Origin: a virus
IMG/VR virus record: IMGVR_UViG_3300032092_000310
Span: 1 to 21,245 of that record
DNA length: 21,245 nucleotides
Direction: 5' to 3' (one strand)
In this document: piece by piece, positions 12,280-20,082 of the stretch
Position numbering within the stretch: position 1 is the stretch's first letter
How the letters are laid out: the number at the start of each line of letters is the position of its first letter
Program-made: the position numbers and the translations under genes
Notes under the pieces: generated by a model
What the model saw: the letters and a program-made list of their open reading frames with translations, nothing else
Databases searched by the model: none
What the model was told of the DNA's origin: nothing

Positions 12280-12692
12280 GCATCCGAGGTCGCATCGCGG
12301 TCGATGTGCAGTTTGCCGACGATGACGCGTCGGCGGCTGTGAAGTCGCTCAAGAGCATCGCCCTGCAGGACGCCACCGAATACACCGAGGGCAAGGTGGC
12401 GGTGGTGTCGGGCACGGTCGGCACGGCTGGCGTCACGGTGCAGACGAACCCGATGCTGCCGCAGTTCCGCGACGCGGCGGGCGGCGTGGTGTCCTTCACT
12501 AACGTGTCCCGCGTGGCGTTCCAGAGCAGCCGCGATTGCGTGGTGTTCGACCAGACCTTGCCGAATGAGGTTGTTCGGTCGTTCGGTAACTGCGGCGTCT
12601 CGGATTGGGATGCCAGCGGCCACATGATTCGCATCGAGACGGAGTTCACTTCGGGCACCGCTTCCTACACCCTGGTGTTGTACGGCACATGA
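12276..12692 (+). CDS. Small structural protein, hypothetical
   Basis: GTG 12276 overlaps the connector stop and has GGGGGAG at 12263-12269; an in-frame start at 12261 is possible. The 138-aa protein is beta-rich: RGRIAVDVQFADDDAS, VAVVSGTVGTAGVTVQT, VSRVAFQSSRDCVVF, MIRIETEF. No enzyme motif or membrane segment is present. It lies between connector and closure genes, in the position of a virion component, and may be a tail- or neck-associated protein. I do not recognise a named family. Confidence 0.6.
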   Translation: MSIRGRIAVDVQFADDDASAAVKSLKSIALQDATEYTEGKVAVVSGTVGTAGVTVQTNPMLPQFRDAAGGVVSFTNVSRVAFQSSRDCVVFDQTLPNEVVRSFGNCGVSDWDASGHMIRIETEFTSGTASYTLVLYGT

Positions 12693-13009
12693 TTGACTTC
12701 GGCCGACTCCGCGAACGCGTGACGATTCAGAAAGCGACCGAGCGGCGGAACGCCATCGGCGAGACCGTGCAGACGTGGGAGCCGTTCGCGGAGCGATGGG
12801 CCAGCGTTGACGGCCTATCGAGTCGCGAGGTGTTGCTCCAGGGGCAGCAGCAGACCGAGGTATCGCATCGCGTGCGGATGCGGTACGTCACGGACATGAC
12901 CAGCACGATGCGGATTCTGTGGCGCGGTCGCGTGCTGGAAATCGCGTCGCTCTTGGAGCATGGCAACCGCAGCCATCACGAAGCCCTCTGCACTGAGCGG
13001 GTGGAATAG
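12689..13009 (+). CDS. Head closure protein (SPP1 gp16/HK97 gp7-like)
   Basis: ATG 12689 overlaps the previous TGA (ATGA), which decides the start over an upstream in-frame codon at 12605. The 106-aa protein reads MIDFGRLRERVTIQK, GETVQTWEPFAERWASVDGL, SREVLLQGQQQTEVSHRVRM and ends ILWRGRVLEIASLLEHGNR, followed by HHEALCTERVE. This is the order of the small beta-barrel head-tail joining proteins (R--R--i---------G----W---a--wA-v--ls-rE----q------hr--mRY---i----ril--gr---I). It closes the head and forms the neck. Confidence 0.88.
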   Translation: MIDFGRLRERVTIQKATERRNAIGETVQTWEPFAERWASVDGLSSREVLLQGQQQTEVSHRVRMRYVTDMTSTMRILWRGRVLEIASLLEHGNRSHHEALCTERVE

Positions 13010-13795
13010 ATGGCGACCGTTGGCATCTTCCTGTCGGCGCGAATGGAAGGGCTCCGCGAGTTGCAGGACGCCCTCGGCCGCACGCTGCAGGACAACCCGG
13101 CGAAGACGAAGTTGCTCGCGGCGGCGATTGAGAAGGCGATTCAGCCCGTGGAGATGCGGCTGCGGGAAGTCTCGCCTGTCGGGCCGACCGGCAACCTGAA
13201 GCGGGCGGTCACATCCAAGGTGGTCGAGTACGGCTTGGACGGCGTCGCGGTCGGCATCGTGGGCTATCGCCGTGCCGGGCGGGCGGATTCGTCCAGTGCC
13301 GCCGGCGGCAGCGTGCGGGCTGGCCCCGACCGGGCGTTTCATCAGTGGTGGCTAGAGAACGGCACGCAAGGCCGCTTGATAATGAAGCCTGCGGACAAGC
13401 CCTACACGCGGCTCGGTCACGTTCGGCGGATGAAGTCGGGCAAGACCGTCGATGTCGTGACGCACGAAGTGAAGCGGCAGGGCGGCTACATCGCGTCCAG
13501 CTACAACAAGTTGGGCGAGTTCAGGATGCTGCCGACGCCCCGGATGCCACGCGGGCAGAGCGGGCAGCGGGTGCAGACCGACCCCGGCACGCCGCAGGCA
13601 TTCTTCAAAAAGTCATCCACGCCTATTTCGATTCCGGCCATGCCGGTCGGCGGATCTACGGGGCGGCCGCCGCTCCAGACGGCGTTTGACCAGACGCGAG
13701 GCCAAGTCGCGGAAATCCTCCAGCGGGAACTGCGGCTGTCCCTGGAGCAGGCGTTGGCGACCCTGACCAGATCCGCAACAGGGAGCGTGGGATGA
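13010..13795 (+). CDS. HK97 gp10-like tail/neck protein, enlarged
   Basis: The 261-aa protein starts right after the TAG of the closure gene. The N-terminal part matches the gp10 family: MEGLRELQDALGRTLQ, a helix with KLLAAAIEKAIQPVEMRLRE, and SPVGPTGNLKRAV. A segment around residues 66-112 (GIVGYRRAGRADSS to FHQWWLENGTQGR) fits the family's core with its aromatic-E-xGT motif. Typical members are about half this length. Here an extra basic, Gly/Pro-rich region (about 120-220) is inserted before the final helix QTAFDQTRGQVAEILQRELR. It acts at the neck or as a tail terminator-associated protein. ATGA overlap with the next gene. Confidence 0.8.
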   Translation: MATVGIFLSARMEGLRELQDALGRTLQDNPAKTKLLAAAIEKAIQPVEMRLREVSPVGPTGNLKRAVTSKVVEYGLDGVAVGIVGYRRAGRADSSSAAGGSVRAGPDRAFHQWWLENGTQGRLIMKPADKPYTRLGHVRRMKSGKTVDVVTHEVKRQGGYIASSYNKLGEFRMLPTPRMPRGQSGQRVQTDPGTPQAFFKKSSTPISIPAMPVGGSTGRPPLQTAFDQTRGQVAEILQRELRLSLEQALATLTRSATGSVG

Positions 13796-14211
13796 GTTTC
13801 AAGGCTCCCGAAAAACTCCTGGCCGACCGGCTCCAGGCGGACCCTGCCGTGGCGTCGATTGTGGCGGGCCGCATCTACCCGGTCATTGCCCCGGCGTCGG
13901 CGGCGTTGCCCTTTGCGACGTGGCGGCGGCAAGGCGTCCAGCGTGAGCAGTCGCTTTCCGGCCCGGTCGGGATGCCCACCGTGACGCTTGCTATCGACCT
14001 CTTCGCGGAGGGCTATGAGCAAGTAAGAGACCTCGCGGATGCCGTCCGGTCGTGTCTGGATGGGTGGGGCGGCGGCGTGGGAAACTACGTGAGCGTTCGG
14101 CTTGTCAGCCTCTTGAATGAGGCGGATGGGTTCGTCCAGTTGGCCGGCGGTGATTTGCCGCCGGTCTATAGCGTGTCGCAAACCTATCAAGTTCTCTGGG
14201 GCCCTGAATAA
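13792..14211 (+). CDS. Tail completion protein (DUF3168/gp17-like)
   Basis: ATG 13792 overlaps the previous TGA. The 139-aa protein shows the DUF3168 plan: KLLADRLQADPAVASIVAGR, IYPVIAPASAALPFATWRRQ, MPTVTLAIDLFAEGYEQVRD, LADAVRSCLDGWGG, and a C-terminal YSVSQTYQVLW strand. Family members finish the tail and act at the head-tail junction. Order after the gp10-like protein agrees. The stop TAA shares its last base with the next ATG. Confidence 0.85.
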   Translation: MSFKAPEKLLADRLQADPAVASIVAGRIYPVIAPASAALPFATWRRQGVQREQSLSGPVGMPTVTLAIDLFAEGYEQVRDLADAVRSCLDGWGGGVGNYVSVRLVSLLNEADGFVQLAGGDLPPVYSVSQTYQVLWGPE

Positions 14212-14642
14212 TGTCGTTCTCGACTCCGCACGATACCAGCGTTTCCGGCCTTGGCACCAAGCTCACCATTTCGCTGAATGGTGTTTCGGCCACCTACGTC
14301 GTGACGAACATCGTTCTCTCCAACACGAACCCCGGCGCGGCTGCGGATTCGCGCATCGACATCGCCCACCTCGGGCAGACCACGGGCGAGCAAGCCCTGC
14401 GGATGGACACGCCGCTCGTTCTCCCGGCTGACGATGGCGGGTCGGGTCGCACCATCACGTTCGACTACATCGGCAAGTCGGTGATTTTTGACGGGGCGAC
14501 CGGGACGTATCACATTCAGGTCGCCGGGGCGACGCTCGTGGGTGGCACGACGGCCTCCTATCACACCGTGCAGTCCAGTACGCTGACGCTGGCGACGAAC
14601 GACGCGATTCGTGGTCAGGGCGTCCTCACGATCTCCCGCTGA
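14211..14642 (+). CDS. Probable tail tube protein
   Basis: The ATG at 14211 overlaps the TAA of the previous gene by one base. The 143-aa protein is beta-rich: SGLGTKLTISLNGVSATYVV, RIDIAHLGQTTGEQALRMDT, TITFDYIGKSVIFDGATGTY and a final RGQGVLTISR. The 'I-DIaHLG' motif after a first strand pair followed by long strands is seen in tail-tube proteins of siphophages, whose rings stack around the tape measure. Its position just before the tail chaperones supports this. It could instead be the second of two tube-like or minor tail proteins. Confidence 0.6.
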   Translation: MSFSTPHDTSVSGLGTKLTISLNGVSATYVVTNIVLSNTNPGAAADSRIDIAHLGQTTGEQALRMDTPLVLPADDGGSGRTITFDYIGKSVIFDGATGTYHIQVAGATLVGGTTASYHTVQSSTLTLATNDAIRGQGVLTISR

Positions 14643-14654
14643 CGGGAGGCCGCG

Positions 14655-15056
14655 ATGCCGATTCCGTGCCAGGGGTTCACGTTCACTTGGGGCGGCGCGA
14701 CGCTGTCTGAAGTGCAGGAGTTGGAGGTCAACCTTCAACGCGACCTGCCGCTCGGCCGCTCGACTACGTGGACGCCGAACCTCGGTGAAGTGCGGTTGCT
14801 CTCGTTGTCCATCGCTAGTTTGCCGACGAGCGAGTACGGGCGACGGAAGCAACTCACCATTCAGGCACCGGCCGCGACGATTCGCCGCTACCCGCCCCTA
14901 AACGGGGCAACTGCCGTCAATACGCCAGCCGCGACGCTGTGCGACGTGGACTGCATCTATCGCGGCGTGACTATCAACGCCACGGCGAACGGCGTCGTGA
15001 GATTTGCCCATGTCTTTAAGGTGATGGACACGGTCGGCCAACCGACCAATCCATAG
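14655..15056 (+). CDS. Second tail-tube-like or minor tail protein
   Basis: ATG 14655 has GGGAGG at 14644-14649 (5-base spacing). The 133-aa protein begins MPIPCQGFTFTWGGATLSEV and continues with QELEVNLQRDLPLGRSTTWT, GEVRLLSLSIAS, YGRRKQLTIQAPAATI, CDVDCIYRGVTIN and VVRFAHVFKVMDT. It is all-beta, comparable in size to its neighbour, and lies directly before the tail chaperones, where the major tail protein is usual. Either this or the previous gene is the main tube protein, the other a minor or terminator protein. I see no strong motif to decide. It ends at a TAG that overlaps the next ribosome binding site. Confidence 0.55.
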   Translation: MPIPCQGFTFTWGGATLSEVQELEVNLQRDLPLGRSTTWTPNLGEVRLLSLSIASLPTSEYGRRKQLTIQAPAATIRRYPPLNGATAVNTPAATLCDVDCIYRGVTINATANGVVRFAHVFKVMDTVGQPTNP

Positions 15057-15067
15057 GAGCAATCGAC

Positions 15068-15412
15068 ATGGCACTGACGGCAGAGCAGATCCTCGCGGCG
15101 GACGATATGGGGCTCAAGAAGGTCACGGTCCCCGAGTGGGGCGGTGACGTTCACGTCCGCGTAATGAGCGTCGGCGAGCGGGACAACTACGAGCGGCTGT
15201 GGATGGGCAAGCGTGAGACGGGCGTGGAGAACTTCCGCACCGAGTATCTGGCCCGCGTCCTGTGCGACGAGAAGGGCGACCTGCTCTTTTCGCGTGAGCA
15301 GGTGGCCGCGTTGGCGAAGAAGTCGGGGGCGGTGATGGGTCGCCTGTTCGACGAAGCGATGAAGCACAACCGGATGACCGAGGAGGATGTTGAGCAACTG
15401 GGAAAATCTTGA
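15068..15412 (+). CDS. Tail assembly chaperone (lambda G-like)
   Basis: ATG 15068 has AGGAG at 15055-15059. The 114-aa protein starts MALTAEQILAADDMGLKKVT and continues VPEWGGDVHVRVMSVGERDN, a segment RTEYLARVLCDEKGDLLFS, and a C-terminal MTEEDVEQLGKS. The pattern 'lta--iL---d---k-v-VPEWGG-v-vr-ms--er' is typical of tail chaperones that help the tape measure protein fold before the tube forms. The last codons contain a frameshift heptamer (15400-15406) that would fuse it to the next frame, as for lambda G and GT. Confidence 0.85.
   Translation: MALTAEQILAADDMGLKKVTVPEWGGDVHVRVMSVGERDNYERLWMGKRETGVENFRTEYLARVLCDEKGDLLFSREQVAALAKKSGAVMGRLFDEAMKHNRMTEEDVEQLGKS
15400..15406 (+). promoter_or_regulatory. 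Programmed -1 ribosomal frameshift site (GGGAAAA)
   Basis: In the frame of the chaperone gene the codons are CTG GGA AAA TCT TGA, so the heptamer is G GGA AAA, an exact X XXY YYZ slippery site two codons before the stop. Slippage by -1 gives GGG AAA and continues ATC TTG AAC into the next frame. Lambda G/GT uses the sister site GGGAAAG. This placement at the G/T junction is the expected one. Confidence 0.85.
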
Positions 15413-15741
15413 ACGCGAGCCCGACGCGGCGGTTCATCGTCGCGTTGTCTCGTGAACTCAAGATGACCCAGGGTGAGTTGTGCCGCCGGATGACTTCGGC
15501 AGAGTTGTCGGAACACATCGCCTACACGCGGTGGTTCTCGGCTCTGCCGGATTCATGGCGGCAGACGGGATTGTTGGCAGCGGTGGCCCTGGCACCGCAC
15601 ACGGAGAAAGGCAAACGACCGAAGCCCGACGATTTCGTGCCGGTAGACAAGCCGCCGCAGCATGAATCGCAGGACATCGCCGCGTTGATGGAACTACGCA
15701 AAGCCTTCGGGCTTGGCGACCTGGAACTGCCCGATGGCTAA
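15406..15741 (+). CDS. Tail assembly chaperone extension (lambda T-like), made by -1 frameshift
   Basis: The frame opens only at 15394 and its first start-like codon is TTG 15409, so independent initiation is unlikely. It is best read as the C-terminal part of a frameshift fusion: joining bases 15068-15406 with 15406-15741 gives a 224-aa protein. The shifted part has SRELKMTQGELCRRMTSAEL, the segment EHIAYTRWFSALPDSWRQTG, and a Pro/Lys-rich tail. The 'M-t-aEL-e--aY-r---lPD' pattern is typical of GpT-type extensions, which bind the tape measure. Its last bases overlap the tape measure gene. Confidence 0.82.
   Translation: MLNASPTRRFIVALSRELKMTQGELCRRMTSAELSEHIAYTRWFSALPDSWRQTGLLAAVALAPHTEKGKRPKPDDFVPVDKPPQHESQDIAALMELRKAFGLGDLELPDG
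15412..15458 (+). promoter_or_regulatory. Stem and possible pseudoknot downstream of the frameshift site
   Basis: AACGCGA (15412-15418) is the exact reverse complement of TCGCGTT (15440-15446), starting 5 bases after the slippery heptamer, the usual spacing for a stimulator. In addition, GGTTCA in the loop (15431-15436) can pair with TGAACT (15453-15458, one G-U), which would make an H-type pseudoknot. A competing stem (CGACG 15422-15426 with CGTCG 15438-15442) exists, so the folded form is uncertain. Confidence 0.5.
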
Positions 15742-18652
15742 CGTCCTCTCACTCGCGCTCAAAATCAACGCCGATGCGTCGGGCTTGAAGCTCGACCCGG
15801 TGTCGAAGGCGTTGCGCCAGTTGGGCGAAGAGACCGACCGCGTCTCGGGCATCTTCGACAAGTTCACGAGCACGAGCGAGGCGGCGGCTCGCTCCCAGGC
15901 GGCTACCGAACAGGCACTGAATGACCTCATCGCCGCTCGCAAGGCGGGGACGGTCACGGCGACTGAGTTTGCCGAGAGTTTTCGCACCGTCGAGGAAGCC
16001 GCGAAGAGGCAGGCGGCAGAGTTCCAGCGTGGTGCCGACATCACCGAGCGGTACGCGACCGAGGAAGAGAAGCGGGCCAGGACGCTGGCGGAACTAGAGC
16101 AGTTGCTTGCCGCCGGTGCCATCAAGGAAGACGTGTACGCCAGGGCGGTTGCCGATGCCAGCGGCGCGACCGCAGCGGCAGCGGAGGCTGAGAAGCAGCG
16201 GGTTGCCGCTCTTGCCGAGGCCGAGAAGCAGCGGCAGGCGGTTCTGGACGAAGGCTTGCGTCTCGCCCAGCGGTATGCGACCGAAGAGGAAAAGCGAACT
16301 GCCGGACTGCAACGCATCCAAGAACTTCTCGACCAAGGAGCCATCACCGAAGAGGTGGCGGCCCGTGCCAGGGCTGACGCCAGCGGTGCGAATGAGGCGG
16401 CGGCGAAGGCAGAGAAGCAGCGAGCAGATGCTCTTGCCGCAGCGTCACGAATCATCGAGGCGAACCTCGCGCCGCAAGAGCGGTACGATGCCCAGATTCA
16501 AGAGCTTCGCGGGCACCTTGACGCTGGCCGGTTGAGCCAGGAGCAATACAACCGGGCAGCCGCCAAGGCACAGCAAGACCTTGACCGCGTCGGGCAGCAG
16601 GCGTCGAAGACCGACAAGAACATCGAGTCGCTGACGAAGAACGTGCGGCTCCTTTCAGCCATCGAAATCGGTCGGATCTTGGTCGATGGGTTCCAGGCTC
16701 TCGGCAGTATCTTCTCTAGCGTCACGAATCAACTCACGTCGCTGGTCACGAGCGTCAATTCGTCGCTTGACACACTCAACGACTTTTCGGCTCGCACGGG
16801 CATCGGCGTCGAAGCCCTGCAAGGCTACTCACTGGCGGCGAAACTGGCTGGCGTGGATACGGAGCAGTTCGGTGCTGCCGTGCAAAAGCTCGCCGTGAAC
16901 ATCGGCAAGGCTACTCCCGGCGGCGAACTGGACAAGAGCCTGCGGCAAATCAACCTGTCGGTGGCGGAACTGCGGGCCCTCTCGCCAGAGCAGCAGTTCT
17001 CCACTATTGGCGAAGCTATTTCCAAGCTGCCGACGGCTGCCGACCGGGCGGCTGCGGCGGTTCAGATCTTCGGCAAGCAGGGGGCGGCGTTGGCCCCGTT
17101 GTTCCGCGAAGGGGCAGACAGCATCGACGAGTTGCGTGAGCGTGCCGAAAGGCTCGGCATCATCGTCAGCGAGACGCAAATCAACAACGTCGCGGCGATG
17201 AATGACGCGTTCGATTTGGTGAACTCTACGATTCAGGGCATCGTCGGGCAGGTCATCGGGAATCTGGCTCCCGCCGTGACTGCCGTGGTCGATGAGTTCC
17301 TGACGTTTATCGAGTCGTGGAGCGGGGCCGAAGGCACTGGCGGCACCGGCATCGCCAACGCGATTACGGATGTGCTGTTGGCTGGCTCGGAAGCTCTGGC
17401 TGGCGTGTTCGATTATTTCGTCGGCAACTTTGAAGGGTTCGGTGCGACGTTCACCAATGTTGCCACGGTCTTTCAGGCTGTTGGAAATATCTTTGTTGCC
17501 GTTGGCGAAACGTTCCGCGTGGTTATCAATCAGTACCAGATACTTTTCGACGGGCTGAAGCTGGCTCTCGGCAAGTTCCTTGAGTTCATCGGCTCGTGGA
17601 TTTCGTCCGACTTGGAGGAAGTCGGGCGGAAGATGAGCGAAGCCGCCGCAGGGTCAGCGAAGAAAAACGCCAGCGAGCTTCTAAGTGCGGCAAATGGTGC
17701 AGCCAAGGCGGTATCCAACGTCATCAGCGGTGACGCCGTCTCTGCGTCTGCGTCTGGCGAGCAGAACGCCACAAACTTCATCAAGGGGCTGCGAGACCGG
17801 CTGGCAAAAGAGCGTGCTCCAGAGTTCAAGATTGAGACCGGAATCGAGCAGACCCGCGAGCGGTTCGACTCGTTCTTCAATGGTCTCGTAGACCAGGGCA
17901 GTGCCATTGTCGAGCCGATGCGGCAGTTTGAGGCTGCGGTCGCTGCCGCCCAGGAAGACGGCAAACTGACGGCCGACGAAATCGCCCGCATCGAACAACT
18001 CCAGGCCAAGGTCAACTCCTTGCTTGATGAAGAGCTTTCCGCACGCGAGAAGGCCGCCGAGGCTGCAGCGAAGCAAGCTGAAGATGTAGACAAGATTGTG
18101 GCGGCAAGCCTGGAGCAAATGCGAATCGACAACGAGTTTGGCGGTGACTCACGCCGAGCCAAGGCCGCCGACAATCTGCTGAAACTCCAGTCAGAGCAAC
18201 TCCGCGTCGAGGAACAACTTGCCGCAGCCCGCGAGGCGGGAGACCAGGCGACGATTGACGCCCTCACGGGGCGGCTTGCCACTCTCGACCAAGTTGCCGC
18301 CCGCGAGAAGGACATCGCGGAAGGTGCTTTGGAGGGCGACAAGGAACGCCGCAAGGCTGGCAAGTCGGACCTGGAGCGAATCAACCAAGACATCGCCAAG
18401 CAGCAGGAAGCACTTGCCGCCCGCCAGTTCGAACTGGAACTAGAGCGTGCCAACGAACTGGCGAACATCCGCACGGGCTCGGTTCAAATCAACGACCTCC
18501 GCAGCGGCGGCATTTCGCAGTTCTTTGAAACGCTGCAGGAAGACCCGGCGATTGCCGAGGCAAAGAAGCAACGGGCCGAGCTGGAGAAGATCCGCAAAGA
18601 GATTGCCAAGCTCAACGCCGAGCGTGTTGACATCCTCGCGGGGACGGGCTGA
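15734..18652 (+). CDS. Tail tape measure protein
   Basis: ATG 15734 overlaps the end of the chaperone frame by 8 bases; a TTG at 15713 is less likely. The 972-aa protein is the longest in the window and follows the chaperones directly, as expected. The first 300 residues are charged coiled coil with repeats beginning RYATEEEKR at about 106 and 180 and a degenerate third copy near 250 (RYDAQIQELRGHLDAG). Near 312-350 a hydrophobic stretch (IGRILVDGFQALGSIFSSVT) appears, followed by the typical tape-measure phrases ARTGIGVEALQGYSLAAKLA, SPEQQFSTIGEAISKLPTAA and AAVQIFGKQGAALAPLFREG. Long helical, Ala/Glu-rich segments make up the C-terminal third. It sets tail length and is ejected to help DNA enter the cell. 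Confidence 0.92.
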   Translation: MANVLSLALKINADASGLKLDPVSKALRQLGEETDRVSGIFDKFTSTSEAAARSQAATEQALNDLIAARKAGTVTATEFAESFRTVEEAAKRQAAEFQRGADITERYATEEEKRARTLAELEQLLAAGAIKEDVYARAVADASGATAAAAEAEKQRVAALAEAEKQRQAVLDEGLRLAQRYATEEEKRTAGLQRIQELLDQGAITEEVAARARADASGANEAAAKAEKQRADALAAASRIIEANLAPQERYDAQIQELRGHLDAGRLSQEQYNRAAAKAQQDLDRVGQQASKTDKNIESLTKNVRLLSAIEIGRILVDGFQALGSIFSSVTNQLTSLVTSVNSSLDTLNDFSARTGIGVEALQGYSLAAKLAGVDTEQFGAAVQKLAVNIGKATPGGELDKSLRQINLSVAELRALSPEQQFSTIGEAISKLPTAADRAAAAVQIFGKQGAALAPLFREGADSIDELRERAERLGIIVSETQINNVAAMNDAFDLVNSTIQGIVGQVIGNLAPAVTAVVDEFLTFIESWSGAEGTGGTGIANAITDVLLAGSEALAGVFDYFVGNFEGFGATFTNVATVFQAVGNIFVAVGETFRVVINQYQILFDGLKLALGKFLEFIGSWISSDLEEVGRKMSEAAAGSAKKNASELLSAANGAAKAVSNVISGDAVSASASGEQNATNFIKGLRDRLAKERAPEFKIETGIEQTRERFDSFFNGLVDQGSAIVEPMRQFEAAVAAAQEDGKLTADEIARIEQLQAKVNSLLDEELSAREKAAEAAAKQAEDVDKIVAASLEQMRIDNEFGGDSRRAKAADNLLKLQSEQLRVEEQLAAAREAGDQATIDALTGRLATLDQVAAREKDIAEGALEGDKERRKAGKSDLERINQDIAKQQEALAARQFELELERANELANIRTGSVQINDLRSGGISQFFETLQEDPAIAEAKKQRAELEKIRKEIAKLNAERVDILAGTG

Positions 18653-18654
18653 CC

Positions 18655-19536
18655 ATGGCTGTGGTGACGTGGCGAGAACTGGCGCGGACCGCATCGCATC
18701 TCATCGGCGAATCGCCGAAGTTTGAGCGGCGTTGGGTCACGACGCTCGACAACCCGGATACGAATGCCACCGAAATCATCACCGCTGTCGGGGCGATTCA
18801 CTATTCGCCGCATCCCGAGTATGCGTTTGCCCGGCTGAACAACGTCGAGGTGAACGAGGCGTATGACGGCAACCGCTACTGGACCGAGGTTGTCGCCCAG
18901 TACGAAGTACCGCAGAGCGAATGGAGGGATGCCAACCTCTTGCCGTGGGAGCGGCCTGACGTGTGGAAGTTCCAGACGCAAGGCGTGGCGGTGCCTGCCC
19001 TGACGTGGATTGACGACAACACGACGAAGCCGCTGACCAACTCCGCAGGCGACTTCTTTGAAGGCGTCACGGTTGACGAGGCGCAGCAGAAAATCACCAT
19101 CACGGGGAATCGCCAATCGTTCCCGTCCGCGACGGCTGCGGCGGTGACGAACTGCGTAAATGACGGTTCATACCTTGGCTTCGGCACCGACTGCGTGAAG
19201 GTGCAGGGCATCTCTGCCGAGTCGGCGGTCGAGGTTGTGGACGATGTGGAGTATCCGTATTGGAAAATCACCGCCGAGCTACTGTGTCGGCAGACCGGGT
19301 GGAATCTGCTCTTGCCTGACGTTGGCTTCAACTACATCGACGGCACTGGGACAAAACGGCGAGCCTTCGTCATATCGCCCGAGCCAGAGCTAGAGGTTGT
19401 TGCATCCGCAAATCCGATTGCCTTGAACGGCAGCGGAGGCATGGTATTCGCCAACCCGCCAACCCCGGCGATTCTCACGCGCCGCGTCTACAAGCGGATC
19501 ACGATGTCCACGTACTTCGGCACGCCGCCGTCGTGA
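18655..19536 (+). CDS. Tail protein, unrecognised (distal tail region)
   Basis: ATG 18655 lies 2 bases after the tape measure stop. The 293-aa protein begins MAVVTWRELARTASHLIGES and holds ERRWVTTLDNPDTNATEIIT, HYSPHPEYAFARLNNVEVNE, YWTEVVAQYEVPQ, a PWERPDVWKFQTQGVAVPA segment and WNLLLPDVGFNYIDGTGTKR. The first half looks like alternating strands with aromatic residues; no enzyme motif is visible. Its place behind the tape measure is that of distal tail or baseplate proteins, so a tail-tip role is inferred. I do not recognise a family with certainty. Confidence 0.6.
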   Translation: MAVVTWRELARTASHLIGESPKFERRWVTTLDNPDTNATEIITAVGAIHYSPHPEYAFARLNNVEVNEAYDGNRYWTEVVAQYEVPQSEWRDANLLPWERPDVWKFQTQGVAVPALTWIDDNTTKPLTNSAGDFFEGVTVDEAQQKITITGNRQSFPSATAAAVTNCVNDGSYLGFGTDCVKVQGISAESAVEVVDDVEYPYWKITAELLCRQTGWNLLLPDVGFNYIDGTGTKRRAFVISPEPELEVVASANPIALNGSGGMVFANPPTPAILTRRVYKRITMSTYFGTPPS

Positions 19537-19548
19537 GAGGGGTAAAGC

Positions 19549-20082
19549 GTGTCCACTGCTCGCGTTGACTTCACTCGCGGTGCCGCCGAGCGTATCGCTC
19601 GCGTCGTGCGGCTCGTCGAGCAGGGCGACCGTGGGCAGAGCGGGCCGACGTGGGAGCGGGTGAACGACGTGACGATACCGGCGGGCTTGAAGCTCGCCAC
19701 GTTCACGGGCGATTGGGCAATCAACACCTACAAGACTGTGACGCTCTACGGCGTCACCAGCACGCCGAACACGGCGAGCGTCTTGAATCTCTGCGTGCCG
19801 GCTGTTGGATTCTCGACGGCCGCCACGAGCGAGACGCGATACGTCATTTTTGGCAAAGTGAAATACACGACTGACCCGGTCGTGGTGGAACTCCAAGCCG
19901 CGCCGACGAATACCGCGTGCGTGTTGACCCTCGGCGGCGTGGACCTCTCGACGATTGCGGGCTACTCCAGCACCGAGATTCAGTTGCTCGGGCACGGCGC
20001 GGCAGAGGAAGGCAGCACTTGCGTCAGCGGTCTTCAGTGGTACAGCATCTCCACCTGCGGTACGGCGACCAGCACGCCATGA
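19549..20082 (+). CDS. Tail protein, unrecognised
   Basis: GTG 19549 has a purine-rich site GAGAGGGGT (19535-19543). The 177-aa protein has an N-terminal helix (RGAAERIARVVRLVEQGDRG) and then a beta-rich body with GPTWERVNDVTIPAGLKLAT, the segment FTGDWAINTYKTVTLYGV, VELQAAPTNTACVLTLGGVD and a C-terminal GLQWYSISTCGT. No motif tells its activity. It lies between tail-tip genes and overlaps the next gene by an ATGA, so it is probably a minor tail protein. Its function cannot be named. Confidence 0.55.
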   Translation: MSTARVDFTRGAAERIARVVRLVEQGDRGQSGPTWERVNDVTIPAGLKLATFTGDWAINTYKTVTLYGVTSTPNTASVLNLCVPAVGFSTAATSETRYVIFGKVKYTTDPVVVELQAAPTNTACVLTLGGVDLSTIAGYSSTEIQLLGHGAAEEGSTCVSGLQWYSISTCGTATSTP

